From Hypericum androsaemum (taxonomy: Eukaryota; Streptophyta; Magnoliopsida; Malpighiales; Hypericaceae), in contig OZ023198.1 of NCBI GenBank assembly GCA_963995505.1, forward strand, positions 1 through 64,000: DNA of 64,000 nt, read 5' to 3'. The notes under the pieces were generated by a model. The model worked only from the letters and a program-made list of their open reading frames with translations, had not been told where the DNA came from and did not search any database. Position numbers and translations under genes: made by a program. Positions 32,690-43,972 of this stretch are shown here, piece by piece (positions within the stretch are counted from its first letter, which is position 1; every line of letters starts with the position of its first letter).

Positions 32690-33290
32690 TGTGACAAACA
32701 CGCACTACCCCAGCTGTAAGTATCAATTGCATCTACATTCTCGAGAAGTGGCAACCAGTATGTGTTGTCGCATCACTGGACTATGGAAAAAGTATGCATC
32801 TGATAAGTCGCAATATGTTCGCTCGAACATATCGTTTCACGACCTTATCTCCAGCATCAATCGCGATAGTAGCAAGGTCAAAATGGTCCTCGAACTATTT
32901 AAGGGAAATTTGGTTGTCCACACCATTCCTGGGGTATCCGCCGGGTAAATGCCAAACAGGCGTACGCACAACTCGTGCCACTGGGGAGGTGTCAGCAGCC
33001 CTGTTACTGGGTGTCCATCAATAGGAAGCCCGAACAAAACAGCAATGTCCTGGAGAGTAACGGTCATCTCACCCACTGGCATATGGAACGTGTGTGTCTC
33101 GGGCCGCCACCGCTCCACCAAGGCTGTAAGAAATACCGTTTCGAGAATGACCCAGCCAATACACTACACATCTCAGAAATTTGCCTCCTTCTTATAGGAT
33201 ATAAAGGCCTCATTCTGCACCAGAGACACCTTCCATCTCCGTCGGTGGAACTTCAACAAATTATCTAGACTATCGTTAATCCCTTCACGA
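32690..33290 (-). pseudogene. Plant mobile domain (PMD) fragment, transposon-related
   Basis: The frame at 33,121-32,837 encodes VERWRPETHTFHMPVGEM followed by TVTLQDIAVLFGLPIDGHPV, a signature of the plant mobile domain found in MAIN/MAIL1-type proteins, in 'serine/threonine phosphatase 7 long form' homologues and in several transposon families. Continuing in shifted frames, ILRLIRCILFP, LPLLENVDAIDTYSWGSACL and LSHMYNHL can be read, so the domain extends to about 32,690 with at least one stop and frameshift. Upstream, remnants (LLKFHRRRWK ... FLTALVERW) show the N-terminal part. No intact start or zinc-knuckle tail. A decayed mobile-element gene is more likely than a host MAIL gene, given the repeat-rich setting. 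Confidence 0.85.
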
Positions 33291-33645
33291 ACCTCACGGT
33301 TTCACACCTCCTGTGAACGGTGCACATCCTGGTACACTAATACCATCGAATCTAAGGGTCCTCCATCCCCTAGAAGATGCCGGTATGGCTGTGCATCCAT
33401 ATCTAAACAACACAATAAACATACAATTGCACTTGCCTACATATTAACAAAATTATCAAAACCAATAATATTAAGCATTTAACAACTAGCACATTAATTC
33501 AAATATCGTTATCAATTAATATAACATTGATGATTTTGTCGAGTTATATTTTTTAATAATTCGTACTTAATTAATTATCACTTTAATATCATAAAAAATA
33601 CAAATATTGTAATCAACCTAATCTAAGTAATACCAATATCAACAA
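33291..33645. other. Intergenic, nothing recognised
   Basis: AT-rich sequence downstream of the PMD fragment's 5' side; no gene or element end seen. Confidence 0.45.
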
Positions 33646-33935
33646 CCAAGATTTTTAAATATGCGAACAGACCGGTAGACAGACTGGTCGGACCGTGATT
33701 TGGTCGAATTAGTTAGACCATGTTTCGATCGAACCTGTCTGACCATAATTTGGTCGAACTGTGCTTTGGTCGAACCGGTCGAACTGTACTTTGGTCGGAC
33801 TGGTCGAACATTGATTCGGTTAAAATTAATCAATTAACCAACATCAACAATTAACCAATTAACCAACATCAACAATTAACCAATTAACTAACATCAATAA
33901 TTAATCAATTAACTAAGACAATTAACCAATCCAAT
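33646..33935. repeat. Two short tandem repeats (GGTCGAAC-type and CAATTAACCAACAT-type)
   Basis: 33,660-33,825 holds imperfect copies of a roughly 27-bp unit around TTTGGTCGAACTG/GACCGGTCGAAC, similar to the interior of the hAT MITE at 35,088-35,524. 33,825-33,935 holds about four copies of a 26-bp unit built on CAATTAACCAACATCAACAA. Confidence 0.7.
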
Positions 33936-33964
33936 TATCAATTAACAAATTTACCTAATTAACC

Positions 33965-34200
33965 GACAATGATCAGCGAGGGGCAAGTGGCAACCAGCGA
34001 GCGATCGGAGGCGACAGAACAGAGGCGAGCGAGCGAACAAGTGAACGAGTGGAGGCGAGGCGAGTGAGCGAACGAGGGGAGGCGAGGCGATAGCGAGCGA
34101 GCGAGCGAATGAGGCGAGGCAACAGAGGCGAGGCGAGGCGAGGCAGAGGCGAGCGAGAGAATGAGGTGATGGAGGCGATAGAGGGCGAAAGGGGATTTTG
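33965..34200. repeat. GAGCGAGCGAAC / GAGGCGAGGCGA low-complexity tract
   Basis: Purine-rich simple repeat of GCGA-based words. The apparent ORF on the - strand is the low-complexity translation (SPPLVRSLA). Confidence 0.85.
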
Positions 34201-34420
34201 GTTGTGTGGCTAAAAAAAGTCAGATTCTGGTCTTTATAGTCCTTATCGACCAAAATCTGATATTTTAGGTTTGATTTTTGACCAAGATTCGACTTTTTCA
34301 GTCAGAATTACCAAGATCTGACTTTTTTAGTCTGATGTTGAATTCGACTAAAAAAGTTAGATCTTGGTCAATCAGACTAAAAAAGTCAGATCTTGGTCCA
34401 AGATCCGACAAAAAAAGCGT
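34201..34420. repeat. Short direct and inverted repeats of GACTAAAAAAGTCAGATCTTGG
   Basis: The word AAAAAGTCAGATCTTGGTC and its variants occur four or more times in both orientations. It is probably the remains of a small foldback element. No ORF. Confidence 0.5.
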
Positions 34421-34561
34421 CAGTCCCACGTGGACACAGAATCCACAATACCTGAAATGCGAACACTTTTTTCACAATATCTAGTGAATAGTAATACCAT
34501 TTAGACATTTTATCCCTCCTCTCCTCTTCCCCCCTCATGTTTATATCTAGGATAAATTACC

Positions 34562-34798
34562 CTCTAGGCCCTGGTGTTTGGTCATCCTCCCCCTTGGGTC
34601 CCTGCATTTTTAAAAATAATTTTACCATCTCCTGTCTTTAGTTTTAGAAACTTTCGGGTCCCTGGTGCCGGAATATACAATTTTCTCCGGGATCGCCCAA
34701 GAATATGGAATATTCTGGCACCAGGGATCCGAGAGTTTCTAAAACTAAAGACGGGAGACGGTAAAATTATTTTAGAAAATGCAGGAACCCGAGGGGGA
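34562..34798. mobile_element. Small foldback element, about 235 bp
   Basis: CCCTCTAGGCCCTGGTGTTT ... TTTAGTTTTAGAAACTTTCG faces its inverse GAGAGTTTCTAAAACTAAAG ... GCAGGAACCCGAGGGGGAGG. Arms are about 100 bp with a short loop near 34,690, so the element can fold into one hairpin. Confidence 0.8.
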
Positions 34799-35087
34799 GG
34801 AAGAGAGGAAGAGAAGGAGAGAAGGGAGAGATATTCATTTCACTTCACTTCCTTCTAATTCCATTCCTCTGTTCAAAAATAAACACAGACAAGGTGTAGA
34901 AAGATAAAGGTAGAATTTTGACATATCTATGTCTACCCAATTGCAAGTATTGTGTACCAGCTTTTGGTGTGGGTTGGGTTGTTCTCTAACTTGTGTCGGA
35001 CAGACATTGGTTGTGCTATTTATTTTTAGGATTGGTTTTATCATGTGTTATAAGCTAATATCTATCTAAGACTTTATAAGATAAACC

Positions 35088-35524
35088 CATGGTTTTAAAA
35101 AAACACGGTCCGACCGGTTGGATTACGAAACGGACATAAGACCGGGTCGTTTTTAGGCTTTTGACCGGGGTCTATACTAACCGGACCAAATCCGGTCGGA
35201 CCGGCCACTTTTGAGGTCCACCCTGACCGGTCGAACCCGGTTAGTACAAAAATGGGCGAAATTAACTTTTTTTGTGGTTTTCGAGGAAAAAAAATTGATT
35301 TGACAAGTTTATAAAGTAATAAATAAATAAATAAAGTAGATTTATAGAGTGGAGAGATAAAAAATTAAGTCTACTTTTTTTTGTATAAAAAATAAGTATA
35401 TTTTAACCTACATATATATATTATTTAAAATATTTAAAAATAAAAATATATTTGGTCCGACCGGCCGATCCGAAAAATTGTAGGAATTCCGGGTCGTAGC
35501 TCCGGGCCGGGTTTTAAAACCATG
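35088..35524. mobile_element. hAT-type MITE with perfect 8-bp target duplication
   Basis: Ends CATGGTTTTAAAA and TTTTAAAACCATG; flanking 8-bp direct repeats GATAAACC at 35,080-35,087 and 35,525-35,532 are identical. The interior is full of GACCGGTC-type words. Length 437 bp, no ORF. The TSD length supports hAT. Confidence 0.88.
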
Positions 35525-35532
35525 GATAAACC

Positions 35533-36280
35533 AAGCCAGCCAGGTGCTTTGCTAAAAATAGGAGCTCTGTTTGTTTGTGCCATTCCCAAAGCTCAATCTT
35601 TTCTCTTTTGCTTTCTGGGTCATAACCATTGATTGCTGCTTAGTTGTCTTTCCCTGTGAGTTCTCTTCTTCCCTTCATTGCACATCTTTTTTGGGGAAAT
35701 TCCTCAGTTAATTACCTAGCATTTTGTGTCTAGAAGGAAGTGAAAATTTCACCCTTTTTTCCTTTTCTGGGTGGGTGAGAATGCAAGAAGAACGGATGAA
35801 GCTGCAGAATTGTAGCCATCTGATTGCTAAAGATCGAAACTTTTTTTTTTCTTTCTGGAAATGATTAGAACAGCCAGCCAGCCAGCCACTTAATATTTTC
35901 CTTTCTTCCCCTTTTTCTCTTTGGGTTAATATATGTAAATCTTTTGACAAAGATTAAAAATATAAAAAAAAACCAGCAGCACTATCTTTTAGCCTTTTCT
36001 GTATTTTGTGGGAATTTTGGGGGGGGCCAATTGGTTGGGGATTGGCAATTGAATAGGCACTTTTGTGGGTCCCAGTCATGTGGGATAACTTGGGTTTTGT
36101 TTTGTTGTCCAATGTCGTTAAATGCATTTGGTCCTTTGACTTTTCCTGGTTAGCCTGCGAGTGTATTAGCCGCTTGATCTGTTGTTACCAGAAAAAAGGT
36201 CGAGGCGTTTGCTTTCCAACTATGATATTGTGTTGACATGACCGCTGCGACTTGCAGGTAGTTGTTTGGAGTTCCTAGTC
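35533..36280 (+). promoter_or_regulatory. Probable promoter and leader of the PMT-like gene
   Basis: A pyrimidine-rich leader (CTCAATCTTTTCTCTTTTGC near 35,590; TTCTCTTCTTCCCTTC near 35,660) precedes the first recognisable PMT-like codons at 36,281. A CTTGCAG/GTAG at about 36,252 may be the acceptor of a leader intron. No element could be assigned with certainty. Confidence 0.35.
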
Positions 36281-38912
36281 ATGAAGCAGAACAGAGGGAA
36301 AGAGAAACCGTCCTGATACAAGGAACAAAACAGTTCACTGGACGATAACATTAGTAGTGCGGGATTTTGTTCTATCCTATCTTGGAGGGAGGGATCTTCT
36401 GTCCAGAGAACAACCAGGTAGAGACCAATGATGTCGATAGGGTGGTCTCTCCTGCCAAGTCAAATATTCAGCGTTTCCTGAATGCAGTGCTGACTACACC
36501 CCCACCGTGCACGGATCCAAGGGTATTGGTTCTGTCCACTCGCTGTTTTGTACCGCTAACAAGCTCTTTGTTGTCCGATTCTAACGAGTGAGACAGTATT
36601 CCAATTTATTGCAGAGATGGAGGAAATACGGTCTTCACAGGCTGAACGCCATTGTCCACCACCCTCTGAAAGAAAGGAATGCTTGGTTCCTCCACCAATT
36701 AAATGGTGGTACAGGTATTAACATTTGCTAGTGATTTCTGTCCAGCTCTCAAAATGCTTGACTTTCTTCGGTTCAAGTATTCCGTCAGCAAGAGCGATAT
36801 CTAGATCTTATTTCTAACACGCCACCTCATGGTTTCAGAAACTTTCCTTACGATTGGATCAACACGCAGAAATCTAATCAGAACTGGCTGAGAAAGGAGG
36901 GGGACCATTTCTTATTTTCTGGAGGCGGTACGATGTTTCCTCACGGAGTTGGTCACTATGTTGATCTGATGCAAGATCTGGTCCCAGAAATGAAAGATGG
37001 GACCGTACGCACTGCTATCGATACTGGATGTGGGGTGAGCGACCCTAATTCTCTCTCGTCTGAAAATAAAATGAAAAAAATGCTTTGTAGAATCTCATTT
37101 ACTTGTCTGAAATAACATTGACTTGTGCTATTTATCCTTGAAAACGTATCTGTCTGCCTTTGCACTTGTTCTCTCGATCCACGTTTCTATGTCAACACTT
37201 GATCCAGTTTGGGAGCTATTGAGTTCATCAAGCGGTAAATTTTGCTCTGCAGGTTGCAAGCTGGGGAGGCGATCTATTGGAGCGTGGCATTCTCACTGTT
37301 TCGCTTGCACCGAGGGATAATCACGAGGCTCAGGTCCAGTTTGCATTGGAACGTGGAATTCCCGCAATATTAGGCATCATTTCCACCCAACGGCTTCCCT
37401 TCCCTTCCAGTGCATTTGATATGGCTCGTTGCTCGAGATGCCTTATCACATGGACAGAATTTGGTAAACTTTAACTTAGAAACTGATAATGTCTTCACCA
37501 CTACAGCAGGTTATAGTTCTTTAAAACCCGATTTTTGTTTGGCAACGTTATGTGTGCCATGTTATAGTTCTTTAAAACCTGATTACTTGCCGGTTTCTGT
37601 CATCCCTCCAAACTCGACTTTATGCATACCATGTTATAGTTCTTTAAAATCGCATCTAGATAGTAGTCTTTCTGTTGACTTTTGTTATTTTCTATCCTCC
37701 CGCTGCCTCTGTATTTCATCTCTTACTCGGTGCTGATGTCAATAATCGATAAAATTTGCTTGCAGGCGGAATCTATCTCCTTGAGGTCAACCGTATACTA
37801 CGGTCCCGGTGGGTTCTGGGTTCTCTCTGGCCCTCCTGTTAACTATGAGAACAGATGCGAGGTTGGAACACTACTATTGAAGATCAGAGATCCGACTACG
37901 AAAAGTTGTCAGAGCTACTAACATCAATGTGCTTCAGACTATATGCCAAAAAGGACGGCATAGCTGTGTGGCAGAAGACATCGGATGGTACTTGTTACAC
38001 GAAGCTTGCCAATCCTGATGCTTACCCGCCAAAGTGTGATGACAGCTTGGAGCTAGATGCAGCATGGTACACGCCTCTTCGCCCTTGCGTTGTTGTTCCA
38101 AGTTCAAAACTGAGTAAATCAGATCTGGACTCCCTCCCCAAGTGGCCACAGCGCTTATGTTCTCCTCCTGAGCGCCTCTCAGATGTTAATGGGAGTGCCG
38201 GTTCTTTCAAGCATGACGAAAGCAAGTGGAAGGTTCGGGTGAAGCACTACAAGAAGTTGCTCCCAGCACTCAGCACCGATAAGATCAGAAACATCATGGA
38301 TATGAATACACTATTCGTTGGCTTTGCTGCTGCTCTGGTTGATGCTCTGTGTGGGTCATGAACGTGGTCTCCTCCTATTCCACCAATACACTTGCCGTGG
38401 TTTACGATCGAGGCCTCATTGGGACATATCACGACTGGTAATACTGGCTTCCATTAAGAAGATCTATGATACTATTATCTGTCAATTTTGATTCATTTTT
38501 TACCTTCCATAGGTGCGAATCTTTCTCGACGTACCCTCGAACTTACGATCTCCTTCACCTGGATGGTCTTTTTACTGCAGAAAGCCAAAGGTAAACTCCA
38601 GGGCTTTATTTCCATCAACCGCTTTATCGTTTTCTCCTTTGTGCTTGGCTATCGCAAATTCGGTTCTGATTCTCCCATGCACCTCGCAGGTGCGACATGA
38701 AATACGTGTTATTGGAAATGGACCGCATCCTGCGACCAACCAGGTACGGAATCATCAGGGAGTCCAGCTACTATGCGGATGTCATTGCTTCCCTTGCCAA
38801 GGGGATGAGATGGTCCTGCCACAAGGAGGAAACCGAGTACGACAACGACAAGGAGAAGGTACTCATTTGCCAGAAGAAACTCCGGTACTACTCCGAGCAG
38901 AGCGCCAGATGA
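36281..38912 (+). pseudogene. PMT20/21-like putative methyltransferase, multi-exon, frameshifted
   Basis: This is a plant Golgi-type II membrane S-adenosylmethionine methyltransferase of the PMT/QUA2 family, implicated in pectin modification. Exons: 36,281-36,522, 36,615-36,714, 36,839-37,034, 37,253-37,463, 37,766-38,437, 38,513-38,590 and 38,690-38,912, all with GT/AG borders in matching phase. Motifs: ERHCPPPSERKECLVPPP, NWLRKEGDHFLFSGGGTMFP, the SAM-binding [52 protein letters not shown] and GMRWSCHKEETEY. Lesions: the N-terminal membrane anchor region is out of frame; exon 2 is frameshifted near 36,645 and lacks residues before WYR; exon 5 has +1 at about 37,804 and -1 at about 37,856 (mutually compensating), and another indel near 38,346 that creates TGA. 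I judge it a recent pseudogene, or less likely a gene in an error-prone assembly. Subfamily is by recollection of ERD3/PMT21. Confidence 0.85.
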
Positions 38913-39610
38913 TACAGCAAATCCTTCGAATTCCGATCATACCCTCCCGTGTGTGTCCTCGGCGGGCCGGCCAGAAGAGATGGTCATGGTCATTACTCAT
39001 TACGATTCATTCGGAACCTAAGGGGGGCATTGTAAGTGCAATACTTATACATCAGAAACGAGATTAGTTCATTTCCATAGGAACCACCAAGAAGCATTAC
39101 AATTTGCAAGATATTAATGCAACCATCAGATAGTCAATAACCATGATTTTGCTTAATTTATAGTTCCAATTTGCAATCCAATTTCTCACCTTCTTGGTTG
39201 TGTAATTTTCTTTATTTGGCTCCCCTATTCCCATTATGTTGTGTAATGACAAATGGAAGGTTCTGAGAGTAATGAAATGTACCATTTCAAGAGATTGCAA
39301 GTGCCATTTTCTTCTCATCTCATGCGCATTAGCTCATTTTTCCCACAGGATAGACAACTGGACCATCATGATAAAACACATCGAAAATAGAGATTATCCT
39401 TGAAATTTGATAGTCAAATATATAAATTGAGTCGTGACCATCATGGATGATTTCGTACTCTTCTCCTAAAAAACCTTTTCTTGTTACAATTCAATATTTA
39501 TAATTTTCGTGCGAATGAAATGCGAGTCTTCTGATTAAATTAATAGGTCCGAGATTAATCTGATATAATATAACGTTAGATTTTTCGTATCATTCCCGAA
39601 ACTTTAAGAT
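38913..39610. other. 3' flank of the PMT-like gene; nothing further recognised
   Basis: AT-rich sequence between two decayed genes; no RNA gene or element ends seen. Confidence 0.5.
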
Positions 39611-41447
39611 AACGTGTATGCGGATGTTTAACGATCTCATACTCATGCTGAGGGAGAAGGTCCTCTACTTCGTGTACGGCCTAAGGAAGAGCATCCAGAA
39701 CTGCATGTGGCTCGCCCTCGTCCTGCTCGCGTGGACTTGCATGTTCAACGAGGAAGTCCATTACAAGAGGAACATGATGCACCAAAGGGCTTGTAGGCCA
39801 ACGGCATAAGGCACTGTAAATATTTATGAAGTCCAGGGTTCAAACTCTGGCATTGACATGGTGTAATTTACTTTTAAAAAAAAGGGCACACGACGTTGGT
39901 CAAAAAAAGGCATTTGGTTGGTCAAAATTCTGCTGGTTAAAATGCTTGCTTCGACTTTCCACGTCGCGGCCTACTTCGATCGTATGAAGGAGAGCGTCTT
40001 CCACCATTATATCCTCGACACCCTCTCCGATGGACGCACCCGAAATGGCAAGGAATTCACTTACTTTTTAGAACACCATTTATATATAACATCAACTCTG
40101 AACTTGTCTGCAGCCAAAATGCAGGGGAGTGCCAACAATTTCAGAGGGTCCAAGTCGCTGCCAGTGAGTTGGAAGAAGAAGAAGAAGAAGAAGAAGAGGA
40201 AGTGGAACAACAAAGAGGCGAGGAACAACGTTGGCTCGAAGTCGAAGAGGTTCGGGAAGATGGAGCTGAAGAGGTTGAGTATGGAGAGGAGGGCGTCAGC
40301 TTGGAGCATGAAGAGGCTGATAAGCTATATAAGGTCATCTGGTTTGTCCACCATTTCCAGGACGGTTGATGATTTCGCCGAGGCGGGGTCGGAGATTACG
40401 AGCGAGTGGCAAGCTGGGATTGCGGCTAGGAGCGTCTTCAAGAACGTCGCTAAACCCGGTGCCAAGTAAGTATAATCTTACTTCTCGTTCGTTCTTTTGT
40501 TTCTCATGCAAATATGTGTTTGTTGGTTCTTATTTGTTTTGATTGTTAATTGTTTCGTCTGTGATTGTTTGGGGTTAGGATTTAGAGCAATGTTTTAAAC
40601 TCGGTTTGATCAGTCGGACTGTGAACGAGAGAAGTTCATCGGATCTCTTCCCGAGTCAGTTCCGGATTGATCGAGAACGATGTCTTGGGATTAGAATGAA
40701 CGTTTGTTAGTCAAAATCAAATAGGTACTATCACAGACTTGTTGAATAATATTATTTACATTCTGGTACCAGATTACCAAAACCTTTACTCTTTTAGCTA
40801 CTATATATCTCATCTGTTATGATCAACCACTTTAAAATGGAGATGCTAAAAAAAACCATTTTAAAATGGAGAAAATTGAAAAAAAATCGGCTAATGAATG
40901 TTCCAACTTTCATCGCCGAGTATTTAATAGCTATTAATTGTGCCTTCACAAGATACAGGGAGTAGTAGCTAATTAAGGTGTGGAATCGCCTTTCTTGCTC
41001 TCTAATTTTTTGGTACTTCGCAGTTTTTCTAGCTAATTAAACATCCCCAGGCTAACGTATTTGTGAAAATATTTGTAATTTTGGAATTGGGAAAACTATA
41101 GCGCATGCTAACGCAGACCTGACGAATTCGTATTCGATGTAGAAAATTATAGTGGGGTTGAAAAAATGGTAGGGCCCTTCGCCAAGAAGAAGCCATTTTG
41201 CAAATACACCAAGTTTATAATTGCAAAAGGATTCTCTGAAAAATCAACGTCACGAACTTATAATTCAGTACATCTTGATTTTCACCTTATAAAAATCAGC
41301 TACTAAATACAGCACGAATATGGGTCAACCTTCGCATTAATTATCCTCATTGAAAAAATATATATACATTAATGCATCAAAATCAACACTAATATGTCTG
41401 AACCATAATAAGGGAGTCTCTAACATTACTCGACTTCAGATACTAGA

Positions 41448-41780
41448 ATTTTGAGACCGGATTGAGTGGGGACTAAAGAAAATTTTTTCCCAGGCGGGGA
41501 CCAAATTTTGGGCCGTCAGATTCAATTGTAAAAAAATATCTTTAAATCTTTTGGTCAATAACTTATCATGTAATAATGATTTGCATATGAAGTGATATTG
41601 GTTTACATGTGAAGTGATATTGGTTTGCACGTGTAGTGATATTGGTATGATATTGGGTGGTTTGTATGTGAAATGATATTAGTTTGCATGTGACCGTGAT
41701 ATTGGTTTACTTTAATCTCCATGGATGGGAACTAGCTTAGTCCCCACCAAATCCGTCCCCTAAAATTTTTGGGGAGAAAA
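41448..41780. mobile_element. MITE-like element with 22-bp internal repeats in an MSL intron
   Basis: Ends AGAATTTTGAGACCGGATTG and its inverse (CCAAATCCGTCCCCTAAAAT) form imperfect terminal repeats of about 30 bp. Between them the word GTGATATTGGTTTGCATGTG recurs about five times at 41,580-41,710. No target duplication was identified. Confidence 0.6.
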
Positions 41781-43401
41781 TCAACACTACTCTGTCCCGT
41801 TTGTGGGAGATCATCAGAAGTGTATAAATCATCGTGGGTGTAGCCTAGCTTTTCGTACTCGATGGTGATGCCCTCTCTTTTAAGGCATGATGTCTCCTGT
41901 CTTGCTAGTCAACTGGCAAGATTAACATTCACTTCTCAGAACACAACATCATCAATGTCCGGATCCAATAAAGAAGTGTTAATTAGTTGGACCTCCTCTC
42001 TTGTTCATTCGAGTCTTTATTATTTAACTTTGGGAACTAAAGGATTGGGAAATGCTAATGTACATGGAACTAATTATCACTATATACACTGGCAATGCAT
42101 CCCAAATATTTTTTTTTGGTTAAGATGTATCCCAAATAATTAAGGAATATATATACGATGTGAGTGTATACATATAGTACAATCTTCTTTTCTTTGCTCG
42201 TTGTTGAAGGTACATAGAAGAGGAAGATCTCATGAGATTTCTGAAGAGAGTTGAGATCCCCACAATATTTCTACTATTTGAAGGGGCCCTTGAGACTGGC
42301 AAAATCTCCAAGTCAGCATTTCGAAACTGGGTGGTACGTCGGTCGGTCGGTCCATTTTCTTCGGAATATTTTACTATAGTCACAACACGATATATTTTCT
42401 TGAAAATTGATAGATTCCACGAAGACGGCGGTGCAACAGCTTCACAAGCTAGCGAGCACGGTGGTGATGGAACTGGCAACAGTTAAAGTGACATTCTTCG
42501 TCACCACACAAATGGTGATTGTGGGTGTCATTTTTCAGAACATGTGCAAACTGTCTTCGAGTCCATCATCTTCGTCTTCGTTATGCACCCTTTTGATATT
42601 GGTGATCGATGTGTCGTCGATGGCGTTCAGGTACGTGGAATTAAATTGCCTTCTGATACTATATTTTCGCCTGTTGATTAGAGCATACAAATATGCAGAT
42701 CAACCTGGTTAAATAGAAGAAAAAAAAGGTTTGATGTAGCTTAAACTATATAAAATTTACACACGACCTACTTTTTTTTTACACATTATCGTAAAATTTT
42801 CATATCCAACTAGCAGGTAAATTTTCTCAATTTTAAATAATGCCACAATACTTGCAATCAATAATATTGTAATTTCAACACGTTCATTCACACAAAGTCT
42901 ATTTGAATTATTGGGTTGAGGTTTGTACAATTTAGCATACACGTTGTCACTGATTTGAACACTTTGCCTCACATGTCATAAAACAGGAGATCATGTGGTC
43001 TGTGGATCGAAATTACCCCGATAGCATGCTAAAATTTTCATATTCGACCCAAAATCGTAATATAATAGATAGGTGAATTTTCAAGAATTGCAAATAAATT
43101 TACACTTACAAATAATAATGTGATAATCATAACACAATCTTGTCAATTCCATCACAAAACAAACATACAGATACGTGCATCTTTATACCAAGTTTTAATA
43201 CAGTTATATTAAAATTTTTAACTTGAAACTTTTAATTAAGATAGAATAGTTTCAGCCACTAATGACGTGTCTTGCTAGTTTTAAAATGATCAGATGATGG
43301 TGGAAGAGATGAATATTCTGACAACGGTGTTTCTCCGTTATGACATGGAGAAGATATACTATCCAATCAGCAATTTCTACAGAAGCCCATACATGGGTGA
43401 C

Positions 43402-43768
43402 TGTTATGAATTCAGCAACTAGAGAACAAGATCGCACAAAGAACACGGAACAAGAGAATTACGTGGTTCGGCCTAATGCCTACGTCCACGGTGAGAAAGG
43501 AGAACTTTTATTGATGGATCCGAGTCACAAAGCTATATCTAACCATAGGGTAACACGTCTTTATATAATAGACGAACCCTTGGTGTACAAGAAATCTATC
43601 TAGGTCAAATTAGGAGTCTGAAACAAGAGTCGAGTCAAAACAGGAAAAAACTGTTCGGCGGGGACTAGCGATCGCTAGTTGCCCGCAAAACCAATTCTCT
43701 GTAATTGGGTACTTGCGATCGCAAGCAAGTTGGAGATCGCCAACTCCACTTGCTCGCCAATCCCAACA
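43402..43768 (-). repeat. Copia 3' LTR (relative to - strand)
   Basis: 367 bp, TG...CA ends, 99.5 percent identical by eye to the other LTR (CACG vs CAGG near 43,557; GGAGAT vs GGCGAT near 43,733). Confidence 0.95.
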
Positions 43769-43972
43769 ATCTCCACCTTGGCGAGAAGTCATCCCGTGAA
43801 GAACCATGACGCTCCACCCGTACTTCAACAAACTCCACCTTGATGAGACACCGCCCTATGAAGAACCATGAGATCTTGCAAAACCAAACGACTCTACCTA
43901 CTCCACCTCGCACCATAGATACAGCACCACCAATAAGACCATCTCAACTTTCTCACCACCTTTTTCGTTCAA

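Noticed and set aside
34574..34858. 94-codon + ORF
   Set aside because: Lies entirely within a fold-back element, whose two arms give the ORF by symmetry.
40061..40369. Ser-, Phe- or Glu-rich ORFs in the MSL linker exon
   Set aside because: Shadows of the Lys codon run (AAG repeats) in the MSL fragment on +.
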